Positions 14,796-22,379 of a stretch of DNA of 34,346 nucleotides are shown here, piece after piece (position 1 is the stretch's first letter; every line of letters starts with the position of its first letter). The stretch lies in the NCBI GenBank assembly GCA_020725525.1, contig DYEX01000051.1:1-34346 (forward strand), given 5' to 3'. A program made the position numbers and the translations under genes. The notes under the pieces are model-generated. The model made no database searches, was not told where the DNA came from, and saw only the letters and a list, made by a program, of their open reading frames with translations. This DNA comes from Desulfovirgula sp. GTDB taxonomy: Bacteria; Bacillota; Desulfotomaculia; Desulfotomaculales; Desulfovirgulaceae.

Positions 14796-15620
14796 TCAGA
14801 CGTAGCTATGCTGGCCGGACATTAAAAAGGTAACGCCCACAAAAGTAAACATGACCACGATAAAACCGGCCACCGCCAGGTAGGCCGCCGGCCGGCCTCG
14901 CCAGCCCAGCATAAACCGGGCGTGGACGTAGGCGGCGTACACCAGCCAGGTGATCAAAGACCAGGTTTCCTTGGGGTCCCAGCTCCAGTAGGCCCCCCAG
15001 GCGTACTGGGCCCAAATGGCCCCGGTGACAATCAACAGTGTTTGAAAGGGCAGGCCGATGACCACTGCCTGGTAAACCAGCCGGTCCAGAACTTCCCGGT
15101 CCGGCAGGCGCCGGCGTAAGCCAGCAAACAGGGGGGAATCCCCGCTGGCGATCAGATAAAGCACCGCGCCGGCAAAGGAAAGAGCAAAGGCACTGTAGGC
15201 CACAATGGCCGTTAATACATGATAGGTCAGCCAGTTGCTGCGCAGGGCCGGCATCAGGGCGCCGGTCTCCCGGGGCAGCATGGATATCAGGGCAATTACC
15301 AGAAAGCCCATGAGGGTCGTAAATACTCCCAGTCCCTTAATCTTTACCTTCAGCTGCAGCAACAAATAACCCAGCATGATCCCCCAGGCAAAGCACAACC
15401 CGAACTCGTAAAGATTGGCCAGGGGCAGCCTGCCGGTAGCGGCAATCCTGGCCCCCAGGGCGGCGGTATTGCCCAGCAAACCCAGCCAGGCCACCGCTGC
15501 GGCCCAGCGGGCGGCAACCGGTTTGTCCGCCATAAAATCGGCCAGGTAAAGAATAACCGCCCCCAGATAGGCACCAAAGGCAATTTTAAAGGCAAGCGGT
15601 TCAAGCCACATCCTGTTCAT
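14796..15620 (-). CDS. ccsA: CcsA/ResC cytochrome c synthetase subunit
   Basis: Membrane haem-handling subunit of System II cytochrome c maturation, 274 residues and about eight helices. The tryptophan-rich WWD domain is at 203-220 (WAQYAWGAYWSWDPKETW). Conserved His residues lie at about 134, 233 and 271. With ResB it moves haem across the membrane and attaches it to CxxCH motifs. The gene overlaps the end of resB by 20 bases. The start is ATG at 15620, touching AAAGGGG; the ATG three codons later (15611) has better spacing and may be the real start. Its presence upstream of nrfHA supplies the maturation machinery for nine haems. Confidence 0.93.
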   Translation of the reverse strand: MNRMWLEPLAFKIAFGAYLGAVILYLADFMADKPVAARWAAAVAWLGLLGNTAALGARIAATGRLPLANLYEFGLCFAWGIMLGYLLLQLKVKIKGLGVFTTLMGFLVIALISMLPRETGALMPALRSNWLTYHVLTAIVAYSAFALSFAGAVLYLIASGDSPLFAGLRRRLPDREVLDRLVYQAVVIGLPFQTLLIVTGAIWAQYAWGAYWSWDPKETWSLITWLVYAAYVHARFMLGWRGRPAAYLAVAGFIVVMFTFVGVTFLMSGQHSYV

Positions 15621-16935
15621 CCCCTTTCCACAGGGCCAGACTGGATTCTATTTCACGGACCATTCCATCAAACTCCTCCCGGGCCAGGGCGCGGGTATGC
15701 ATGGAAGCCCCGCTGCCCAGAATCAGGCTCAGCGCACCGTCCGCCGTCTCTTCCATACGCAGCCAGTACCGCCTGTGCCGCACAAACAGGGTCAGGAAGA
15801 AAAAGAGACTCATCAGGGTTAAACCGGCAAACACCAGGGGGATGCTGGGATCGTGCTTTACCTGCAGCACCGAAAAGGGGTTGGTTCCGGTCAGGCGCAG
15901 GATTCCGGCACTTTCGGGCAGGGTAATGCTTTCCCCCGTGGAGAGAGTACCCGCAGCTATTTCCTGGTGCCCCTTGTAAAGGGCATAGTCCACCGTACCG
16001 TTTTCATTCCAGGAACCAAACCATATGCCATAGTTCTCCAGGCCGGGCAGCCGGTAAAACCGGTTTGGGGAAAGGACCGCCGCCTGGGGCGTTCCCTGTG
16101 CTCCACCGGCAAGCTCCACCTTTAAAGCCTGGCCGTAGGAATACTGGTATAAATGATAGCCGCGATAATTAAAGGGGTGGTTGACCATGACATCCCCCCT
16201 TTGCACTTCCTGGCCATTGGCAATGATGGTCACCCTGCTCACCCAGTTATCAATGGCCCCGCTGGCATCGTAAAGGGTGGTAAAGTCATCCAGCCTGATG
16301 GTAAAACGGTCCACACCGGAAGACTGCTGGGAACCCGTGACCACTTCCGCCTGCTCGCCCACGAGAAGGACCACCCGGGTTTCCGACCGGGCCACTCCCC
16401 CCCAGGCAAAACCGGCCACCACTACCACCAGGGAGATGTGCAGCCCGAAGCTGAACCAGGGGCCCGCTTTTCCCCGGCTGGCATAGAGCCAGGTGGTGGA
16501 TCCATCGCGGCATTTGCGTACGGAATAATGGCGCCGGCGAAAAAAATCAACCAGGCGGTCTTCTGCCGGAATCCCGCCGGTTTCCAAGCTGGTCCGGTAA
16601 ATCAGGGGCATTTGTTCAATGTTGCTCTTTTTGATCTGTTCCGGGGAGGGGAAAGTGGTTATTTTTAACATATATAACCGGTTAATTGAACAGGCAATGA
16701 GATTCAGGCATAAAAGAGCGAAAAGGAGGCGGAACAGGAAGGAACGGTATATGTTATCCAGGCCCAGCACCTGCACCAGCCAGGCCGTCTCCCCGTATCC
16801 CTGACCGGTGCCGGGGGCGAACAAGGAAGCAAAGGCCAGGGCTGCGGAAAGGATACAAAGCAGAATCAAGCCGAAACGCATGGAAGTAAACAAGCGCCAG
16901 GTACGATTGAAAAAGTTTCGCTCTGCCACGGACAT
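15601..16935 (-). CDS. resB: ResB/Ccs1 cytochrome c biogenesis protein
   Basis: System II partner of CcsA, 444 residues. Two helices lie near the N-terminus (about 20-42 and 66-86). A third at about 163-184 precedes a large extracytoplasmic domain (about 185-370), and a last helix lies at about 372-392. Family marks include MRFGLILLCILSAALAFASL and the C-terminal part of the loop with VNHPFNYRGYHLYQYSYG. ResB binds haem and presents apocytochrome to CcsA. The C-terminal cytoplasmic tail is about 50 residues. The start ATG at 16935 has AAAGGATGA just upstream; a GTG two codons later is possible. It is the first gene of the resB-ccsA-nrfH-nrfA unit, directly downstream of a phased TTAA array. 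Confidence 0.92.
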   Translation of the reverse strand: MSVAERNFFNRTWRLFTSMRFGLILLCILSAALAFASLFAPGTGQGYGETAWLVQVLGLDNIYRSFLFRLLFALLCLNLIACSINRLYMLKITTFPSPEQIKKSNIEQMPLIYRTSLETGGIPAEDRLVDFFRRRHYSVRKCRDGSTTWLYASRGKAGPWFSFGLHISLVVVVAGFAWGGVARSETRVVLLVGEQAEVVTGSQQSSGVDRFTIRLDDFTTLYDASGAIDNWVSRVTIIANGQEVQRGDVMVNHPFNYRGYHLYQYSYGQALKVELAGGAQGTPQAAVLSPNRFYRLPGLENYGIWFGSWNENGTVDYALYKGHQEIAAGTLSTGESITLPESAGILRLTGTNPFSVLQVKHDPSIPLVFAGLTLMSLFFFLTLFVRHRRYWLRMEETADGALSLILGSGASMHTRALAREEFDGMVREIESSLALWKGDEQDVA

Positions 16936-17044
16936 TCATCCTTTTATGAATAGTGGTTTTGGTTTTGCGGAAAGCGCATTTCCCCAAAATCTTTTTATGT
17001 AATCCGGTAAAGGACAAGTGCTTGTGACTACTTTTACATTAAAT

Positions 17045-17115
17045 TAACATAAACTTGTTAATACATAAGAAACGTTTTATTAACAAATTCTTAAGGAAAA
17101 CTTAAAAGCTGTTAA
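17045..17115 (-). promoter_or_regulatory. Phased array of TTAA-type hexamers upstream of resB
   Basis: On the minus strand hexamers start at successive helical turns: TTAACA (plus 17110-17115), TTAAGT (17100-17105), TTAAGA (17089-17094), TTAATA (17078-17083), a degenerate TTTCTT (17067-17072), TTAACA (17056-17061) and a degenerate ATGTTA (17045-17050). Steps are 10, 11, 11, 11, 11 and 11 bases. This is the layout of tandem sites bound by OmpR/PhoB/PhoP-type regulators, such as the TTAACA repeats of Bacillus PhoP. The OmpR-family gene ends at 17151 and resB starts at 16935. A poor -10 (TACATA, plus 16996-17001) without a good -35 follows, as expected for an activator-dependent promoter. Confidence 0.7.
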
Positions 17116-17150
17116 TAACCAGGGGTGTTTATCCAGTGTGAAATTAAGGG

Positions 17151-17834
17151 TTATTCGGCGACAAATTTGTAACCCACGCCCCAGATGGTTTTCAGATACC
17201 GGGGCTTGCGGGGATCGGCCTCGATTTTTTCCCGCAGCCGGCGCATAAATACGGTGACCGTACTCAAATCGCTTAACACGTCATCGCCCCAAACGTGTGC
17301 AAAGATTTGCTCCCTGGTAAATACCCGTCCGGGGTGGCGGGCCAGAAACCACAGGAGGTCAAATTCCTTTGGCGTGAGCTCCACCTCCCTCCCCTCCACC
17401 CACACCCGGCGCTGAAAGGCATCTATTTGCAGGCCTGCCGCTTCCACCCGGTCCGAACGGTCCGTCCGGCCCTGCCGGCTGCGGCGCAGCAGCGCCTTGA
17501 CCCGCAAAGCCAGCTCCACCGGGCTGAAAGGTTTGGTTAAATAGTCATCGGCACCGCAATTAAACCCCACACTTTTATCCACAATGTCCCCTTTGGCGGA
17601 AAGGATGAGGATGGGCACGTCGCTCACCTCCCGCCAGCGCCGGCAGAGCTCAAACCCGTCAATCTCCGGCAGCATGACGTCCAGAATGACCAGATCCGGC
17701 CGCCGGCGGGCAAAGAGCTCCCGGGCCGCCAGCCCGTCGGCGGCATAGTCCACCGTAAAACCCTCCCGTTCCAGGGTCTGCTCCACCACCCGCTTGATAC
17801 TGATCTCGTCATCTACCAGCAGAATCCGGGCCAA
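17151..17834 (-). CDS. OmpR-family response regulator
   Basis: A 227-residue regulator. The receiver domain (about 1-118) has acidic residues in VDDE (7-10), phosphoacceptor D52 in LVILDVMLP, and K101 in DDYLTKPF. The C-terminal winged helix (about 130-225) ends in the typical KPRYLKTIWGVGYKF. The start is TTG at 17834, with GGGGGGAG 4 bases upstream, giving MARILLVDDE; the ATG at 17861 is out of place and has no site. It follows the haem-c sensor kinase by about 158 bases. Its likely targets are the phased hexamers upstream of resB and perhaps those before the crp-like gene. An inverted repeat of TTAA type precedes its own gene. Confidence 0.92.
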   Translation of the reverse strand: MARILLVDDEISIKRVVEQTLEREGFTVDYAADGLAARELFARRRPDLVILDVMLPEIDGFELCRRWREVSDVPILILSAKGDIVDKSVGFNCGADDYLTKPFSPVELALRVKALLRRSRQGRTDRSDRVEAAGLQIDAFQRRVWVEGREVELTPKEFDLLWFLARHPGRVFTREQIFAHVWGDDVLSDLSTVTVFMRRLREKIEADPRKPRYLKTIWGVGYKFVAE

Positions 17835-17850
17835 AATTCTCCCCCCTGCA

Positions 17851-17868
17851 TTAAGGTACATGCCTTAA
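17851..17868. promoter_or_regulatory. Inverted repeat before the response regulator start
   Basis: TTAAGG-TACATG-CCTTAA is a perfect 6-base inverted repeat just upstream of the ribosome binding site. It shares the TTAA(G/C) core with the resB array and may be an autoregulatory site. Confidence 0.4.
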
Positions 17869-17935
17869 GTGCAATGCCAATCAAAAAACCACCATACTGC
17901 ATAATCATGTCAGGGTACAAGCGTTCTAACGAGCT

Positions 17936-17972
17936 CCCTCAGGCATAGCCCTTGCATCATGCAACTGAGAGG
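17936..17972. other. Hairpin in the kinase-regulator gap
   Basis: CCCTCAG and CTGAGAGGG pair with a one-base bulge around an inner palindrome TTGCATcATGCAA (17952-17964). There is no T-run on either side. It could tune regulator versus kinase expression. Confidence 0.4.
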
Positions 17973-17992
17973 GCAACCGGCTCCCACGGCGC

Positions 17993-19636
17993 TTAAGCTA
18001 CGGGCAGGTGAATCACAAAGGTACTGCCTTCCCCCGGTTTACTGGTTACACTGATATATCCCCCGTGCAGTTCCACCAGTTCCCTGGCCAGAGACAATCC
18101 CAGGCCGGACCCCCCGTATTTATGCGCCCGGGAATTGCCGGCCTGGTAGAATCGTTCAAAGACCAGGTCCAGCTCTTCCGGTTCGATGCCCATACCATTG
18201 TCGGCCACCCGGATGAACACCTCTTTCCGCCCGGGGTCGAATCCGGCCCGCATCTCCACCCGCCCGCCGGGAGGGGTGAACTTCACCGCATTGTGGGCCA
18301 GGTTTAAAATGGCCCGGCGAATCTTTTCCCCGTCCACCTCCATCAGGGGCACATCCGGCTCCACCTCCCAGTACCAGCCGAGACCATTGGCTTCAATCAA
18401 GGGGCTCAAGGTTTTATCAATGGATTCGAAAATATCAGCCAGGTCCACCAGTTCCCGGTGCAGCTGGAAACGGCCGGCCTCAATTCTGGCCAGATCCAGC
18501 AGGTCCTCAATCAAAGCCAGCAGACGCCGGGCGCTGGCTTTGATTTCCTGTAAATTCTGCCTTTGTAACCTGTTTTCCTCCCTTGTTTCCTGTAGCAGCA
18601 ATTCGCTGAAGGCAATGATAGAAGTAAGGGGGGTGCGCATCTCATGGCTCATCCCGGCCAAAAAGCGAGACTTCATCTCACTGGCCCGGGCCAGCTCCCA
18701 GTTGGCATTCTCCAATTCCTGCCGCTGCCGCTCCAGGAGTTCATTGGCCGCCTGCAACTGGGCCGTACGCTCCTGCACCTTTTGCTCCAGGCCGGTATAC
18801 AGGTCGTGTAACTGCCGGGCCATCCGGCGGAACTGGGCCGCCAGCTGGCCGATCTCCGCACTACTATCCAACCTGGGAAAAGACAGATCCAGTTCCCCTT
18901 CCCCCAGGCGTACGGCGGCCAGGCGCAACTGGTTCAGCGGCCCGGTGACCAAACGCTGTATTAAAAAGTAAACCACGCCAAGGATGACCAGCAAAAGAAT
19001 AAAAAAGAAGCCCAGGTGGCGCAGCAGGTTGTGCCACAGGGCGGCAAGCAAATTGTTCACCGGCACTATCAGGCTGATGGCCCCTCCCAGATCGCCCACC
19101 CGGTAACCTTCCCTGGGGTAACCGGAAATATCCAGCCGTCCCGCCGGTTCCCCGTGGCACTGCAGGCAGTATTCCTCCACCCGCAAAGGTACCATATACC
19201 GGAAAACCTTTTCTCCGTTCAGCTCATCAAAACCGTAAAACTCGGTCAAAGAGGGGTTTTGGGCCAGGGCTTCCAGTCCTCTTATTTCAAAGGCATCGGG
19301 GGCATTCCCGGGATTGCGGGGATTGAGGCGGGTCTGTTTAATGTGGTAACCGGTGGATTGGTTGAATATCTCCCCCACACCCCGCCCCACCGCCGCCGGG
19401 TTGAGGCCTTTAAATTCAAAATGGCCCCGGGAATCGTAATTGATCCGGTCCTGATTACGGGCGATAAACTCCCGGGTGGCCAGAAGCTGGCCGGTAATCA
19501 CCCGGGACTTTTCCTTTAACTCCTGCAGGATCTGATTTTTCTGCTCGTAATAATCCAGCCCAAGGTTTATGCCGGTAATCAAAAGCAGGATTGCGGTGAT
19601 CCGGATCATAAACTTCCGGCTCAAACTACCCCGCAT
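17993..19636 (-). CDS. Sensor histidine kinase with haem-c (DUF3365-type) periplasmic domain
   Basis: A 547-residue membrane kinase. A signal-anchor helix lies at about 12-30. The extracytoplasmic sensor runs to about residue 195, with the haem c motif CLQCH at about 157-161 in the DUF3365 context EEYCLQCHGEPAG followed by YRVGDLGGAISLIVPV. A second helix (about 205-228), a HAMP domain (about 228-280) and a coiled coil follow. The H-box SHEMRTPLTS, N-box NLAHNAVKF, VADNGMGIEPEE and GGSGLGLSLAREL mark a complete kinase core. The start at 19636 has GGGTGGG 6 bases upstream. It is paired with the OmpR regulator. A covalent haem suggests sensing of redox state, NO, CO or nitrite. The cytochrome assembly genes it seems to control are also needed to mature it. 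Confidence 0.9.
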   Translation of the reverse strand: MRGSLSRKFMIRITAILLLITGINLGLDYYEQKNQILQELKEKSRVITGQLLATREFIARNQDRINYDSRGHFEFKGLNPAAVGRGVGEIFNQSTGYHIKQTRLNPRNPGNAPDAFEIRGLEALAQNPSLTEFYGFDELNGEKVFRYMVPLRVEEYCLQCHGEPAGRLDISGYPREGYRVGDLGGAISLIVPVNNLLAALWHNLLRHLGFFFILLLVILGVVYFLIQRLVTGPLNQLRLAAVRLGEGELDLSFPRLDSSAEIGQLAAQFRRMARQLHDLYTGLEQKVQERTAQLQAANELLERQRQELENANWELARASEMKSRFLAGMSHEMRTPLTSIIAFSELLLQETREENRLQRQNLQEIKASARRLLALIEDLLDLARIEAGRFQLHRELVDLADIFESIDKTLSPLIEANGLGWYWEVEPDVPLMEVDGEKIRRAILNLAHNAVKFTPPGGRVEMRAGFDPGRKEVFIRVADNGMGIEPEELDLVFERFYQAGNSRAHKYGGSGLGLSLARELVELHGGYISVTSKPGEGSTFVIHLPVA

Positions 19637-19652
19637 AATCATCCCACCCGCA

Positions 19653-19808
19653 TTACTTCAGGAAATGAAGGACGTCTTTTAGGACAACGATACCTACCAC
19701 CTTCTTGCCCCCATCCACCACGGGAATTCTACCGTAACCGTGTTTAATGATCAACTGGCTTTTTTGAATGGGGTCTCCGGGGAGGAACCTCCAGTGCATC
19801 TCATCCAT
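19653..19808 (-). pseudogene. Half CBS domain remnant (51 codons)
   Basis: The short frame starts MDEMHWRFLPGDPIQKS. Its second half, HGYGRIPVVDGGKKVVGIVV and then LKDVLHFLK, is a clear C-terminal half of a CBS domain (the beta-strand/helix segment with R-x-P-V-V-D and the V-G-I-V strand). The first half of the domain is missing. It overlaps the end of the P-type ATPase gene by 8 bases, lacks a ribosome binding site and ends 17 bases before the kinase start. It may be a decayed CBS protein or a translationally coupled small protein. Confidence 0.55.
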
Positions 19809-21726
19809 TCCGGTAACGCATAAGTCGCATGGCGTTCAGGATGACCAGGAGTACACTGGCTTCATGGATAAGCATGCCGGAAGCCAGCACCACCTTTTGG
19901 CCCATAACACCCAGCAGCAAAACTGCCACCACCAGAATGGCAAAGGTGACATTTTGCTGGATATTTTTCAAGGTCTGACGGCTGAGGCCGATGGCGTAGG
20001 GGAGTTTATCCAGGCGGTCGGACATGAGGACGATGTCCGCCGTTTCCATGGCCACGTCGGTCCCTGCCGCCCCCATGGCAATACCCACATCGGCAGCCGC
20101 CAGGGCCGGGGCATCATTGATCCCGTCCCCCACCATGGCCACCACCAGCCCCTCCTGCTTCAAACGGCGGATGGCCTCCACTTTCCCTTCCGGCAAAACC
20201 TCCGCCTGGTATTCGTCCATCCCCAGTTCGCGGGCCACGGCCCGGGCCACCCGCCGGTTGTCACCGGTGAGCATGACCACCCTGCGTACTCCGGCAGCCT
20301 TTAACCGGGCCACCAGATCTTTCGCTTCGTCCCGGATCTCGTCGGCAATGCTCACTGCTCCCCATATTTCCTCCCCTATGGCCACCAGGACGGCTGTCCG
20401 TCCGGCAGACTCTTCGCCTGCCAGGTAATTTTCCACATCCACCGGAACGGGGATGCTGGCTTCCTGCATCAACCGGCGGTTACCCACCCGGATAATCTCC
20501 CCGTCCACCGTACCGGTTACCCCGCAACCGGGGTGAACCTGAAAATTTTCCGCCGGGGGGATTTCACCCAGGGACTCCGCCCTTTCCACCAGGGGTTTGG
20601 CCAGGGGATGTCCGGACAGTTTTTCCACGGCAGCAGCTTTAAGCAGCATTTCCTTTTCCGACCCGCGCCACACCCGCACTTTTTTTACCAGCGGCCGGCC
20701 CCGGGTGAGGGTGCCGGTTTTATCCAGAACCACCGCCCGGATCCGTCCGGCCTTTTCCAGGTGCTCCCCGCCCTTGATCAGAACCCCGTGGCGGGCGGCA
20801 TTTCCCGTAGCGGCCACAATGGAAACGGGGGTGGCAATCACCAGCGCCCCGGGACAGGCAATCACCAGCAGGGTCAGGGCCAGCAGGGCATCCCGGGTTA
20901 CCAGATAGGTCAGGACGGAAACCGCCATAATCCCGGGAGTATAGTAACGGGCGAAGTTTTCCAGCCAGCGCTGGATCCTGGCCTTTTCCTCCTGGGCCTC
21001 TTCCACCAGTTGCATGATCCGGGCAAAGGTGGTTTCCTCACCGGTTCGTTCCGCTTCCACCTCCAGGTAGCCGCTTTCATTCATGGTGCCGCTGAATACA
21101 TAATCCCCCGGCTCCTTCTGCACCGGGAGGGACTCCCCGGTGATGGCCGCCTGGTTGACCGCCGCCCGTCCCCTGACCACCCTGCCATCCACCGGAATTT
21201 TATCCCCGGCACGGATGAGGACCAGCTCACCGGTTTCCACCTCTTCCGCCGGCACCTCCACTTCGGTTCCCTCCCGGCGCACCCGGGCCACCCGGGGCGC
21301 CAGCTCCATCAGTTTCCTCAAAGCGGCACGGGTTTTGTCCATGGTCCGGGCTTCCAGATAATTTCCCAGGGAAAACAGAAAAGTGACCACGGCCGCCTCC
21401 CAGTATTCGCCGATAATGGTGGCGCCCAGGGCAGCCAGGGTAACCAGGGCATTGATGCCCACCACCCGGAAGCGCAAAGCCTGCCAGGCTGACGCAGCAA
21501 CCCGGTAGCCGGCCAGGAGAGTGGCCAGCACCATCAACCCGTTGGCCGCCGCCGGCCAGCCCAGGCGGCCGGCCAGGTAACCCAGCAGGATGAGCAGTCC
21601 AGAACCCAGGGTGATCATAAGCTTGTCATAAGCCACCCACAGCTCCCTCAAGCGTTCCAGGCGGAACAAGCCACCAACCGGGGCAACGGGAACGGCACTT
21701 TCTCTTTGTGACGGGAAGCTGAACAT
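19801..21726 (-). CDS. P1B-type heavy-metal ATPase with CPG motif
   Basis: Metal-translocating ATPase of 641 residues without an N-terminal metal-binding domain. TGES is at 196-199, the membrane metal motif CPG at 291-293 (ACPGALVIATPVS), the phosphorylated Asp 335 in DKTGTLT, the nucleotide-domain SGHPL near 374, TGDN and GDGINDAP further on, and a C-terminal membrane helix with HEASVLLVILNAMRL. The usual triplet is CPC (Cu, Zn/Cd) or SPC (Co/Fe); CPG is unusual and leaves the metal open. GGGAGGGG lies 6 bases before the ATG, 2 bases after the stop of the HMA gene, so the two are coupled. The separate HMA protein probably replaces the missing N-terminal domain. Confidence 0.92.
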   Translation of the reverse strand: MFSFPSQRESAVPVAPVGGLFRLERLRELWVAYDKLMITLGSGLLILLGYLAGRLGWPAAANGLMVLATLLAGYRVAASAWQALRFRVVGINALVTLAALGATIIGEYWEAAVVTFLFSLGNYLEARTMDKTRAALRKLMELAPRVARVRREGTEVEVPAEEVETGELVLIRAGDKIPVDGRVVRGRAAVNQAAITGESLPVQKEPGDYVFSGTMNESGYLEVEAERTGEETTFARIMQLVEEAQEEKARIQRWLENFARYYTPGIMAVSVLTYLVTRDALLALTLLVIACPGALVIATPVSIVAATGNAARHGVLIKGGEHLEKAGRIRAVVLDKTGTLTRGRPLVKKVRVWRGSEKEMLLKAAAVEKLSGHPLAKPLVERAESLGEIPPAENFQVHPGCGVTGTVDGEIIRVGNRRLMQEASIPVPVDVENYLAGEESAGRTAVLVAIGEEIWGAVSIADEIRDEAKDLVARLKAAGVRRVVMLTGDNRRVARAVARELGMDEYQAEVLPEGKVEAIRRLKQEGLVVAMVGDGINDAPALAAADVGIAMGAAGTDVAMETADIVLMSDRLDKLPYAIGLSRQTLKNIQQNVTFAILVVAVLLLGVMGQKVVLASGMLIHEASVLLVILNAMRLMRYRNG

Positions 21727-21728
21727 AA

Positions 21729-21944
21729 CTAACCCCTCCCGGTAATCCGGTACCCGGTTTTCGCAATGACCTGTTCGATTTCCCCGGGAGTTATAACCGC
21801 CGGATCATATTCCACCTTTACCTTTCCCGTGGCAAAGGTCACCACGGCTTTTTTAACTCCCTTCTGCCTTTCCAGGATCATCCCGGTGTTCCGGGCGCAT
21901 TCGGGACAGGCCAGCCCTTCCAGGCGGAAAACTATGGTTTGCAT
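21729..21944 (-). CDS. HMA-domain metal-binding protein (metallochaperone-like)
   Basis: A 71-residue ferredoxin-like HMA domain. Metal ligands are in GLACPECARN, with Cys 13 and 16 (CxxC). The fold pattern continues with VKKAVVTFATGKVKVEYDP and a C-terminal helix. It resembles CopZ/MerP but has Pro-Glu between the cysteines. It probably delivers metal to the adjoining ATPase, whose gene starts 2 bases after this one stops. Confidence 0.9.
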   Translation of the reverse strand: MQTIVFRLEGLACPECARNTGMILERQKGVKKAVVTFATGKVKVEYDPAVITPGEIEQVIAKTGYRITGRG

Positions 21945-21981
21945 AATTGCTCCAACCCCCTGTAATGTTTCATGTTCAGGC

Positions 21982-22233
21982 TCAAGACCGCCCAGATGCT
22001 TCTTTCACCCAGTTCATGAGCTCGTGGCGGGCCGGCACCCGTCCGCTGGCCTTCAACTCCCCGTCTATCATCAAACCGGGTAGCCGGTAAACCTCGTACT
22101 GCAGCCGCTCCCCGGGATCGGTGACCTTATTGACCGCTGCGGCCACCCCCATCTCGGCCAGGACATCGAAGACCGTTTGTTCCAGCTGACGGCATACCGG
22201 ACATCCATCCGCACCAAAAAGTTTGATCTCCAT
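21982..22233 (-). CDS. Small thioredoxin-like redox protein
   Basis: An 83-residue thioredoxin fold with the redox pair Cys 11 and Cys 14 (GADGCPVCRQLE) and a probable cis-Pro at 52 (YRLPGLMIDGEL). Length and sequence resemble the small redox-active disulfide protein 2/MTH895 group often encoded near metal transporters. AAAGGAGCAGG precedes the ATG. It is first in a minus-strand unit with HMA and the P1B ATPase, so it may keep the metal-binding cysteines reduced. A FNR-like box lies upstream. Confidence 0.85.
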   Translation of the reverse strand: MEIKLFGADGCPVCRQLEQTVFDVLAEMGVAAAVNKVTDPGERLQYEVYRLPGLMIDGELKASGRVPARHELMNWVKEASGRS

Positions 22234-22264
22234 AATTTACCTGCTCCTTTCGTAGTTTTCCCTT

Positions 22265-22306
22265 ACCCTAGCACATTTCTGCCGCCAAAACATTGATCCA
22301 GATCAT
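22265..22306 (-). promoter_or_regulatory. FNR-type box and class II promoter candidate
   Basis: TTGAT-CCAG-ATCAT (22293-22306) differs from the FNR consensus TTGAT-N4-ATCAA at one base. On the minus strand TAGGGT (plus 22265-22270) fits a weak -10. The box centre would then lie 41.5 bases from the predicted start, the classic class II distance. It would drive the thioredoxin/HMA/ATPase unit. Confidence 0.45.
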
Positions 22307-22350
22307 AGTTCCGGAATGATTTTTTTCGTGACAAGTAATGTGGCCAGCCC

Positions 22351-22379
22351 GGACGGTTCCTGCTTGTTCACGGGCTTAA
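22351..22379 (+). repeat. Dispersed repeat copy at the RND gene end
   Basis: This 29-base stretch, starting GGACGGTTC and ending CACGGGCTTAA, matches 26914-26942 at 23 of 29 positions in the same orientation. The two copies flank the RND operon. Confidence 0.4.

Noticed and set aside
17045-17115. CRISPR-like array
   Set aside because: Period is only 11 bases with 6-base cores; there are no spacers of 25-40 bases and no cas genes.
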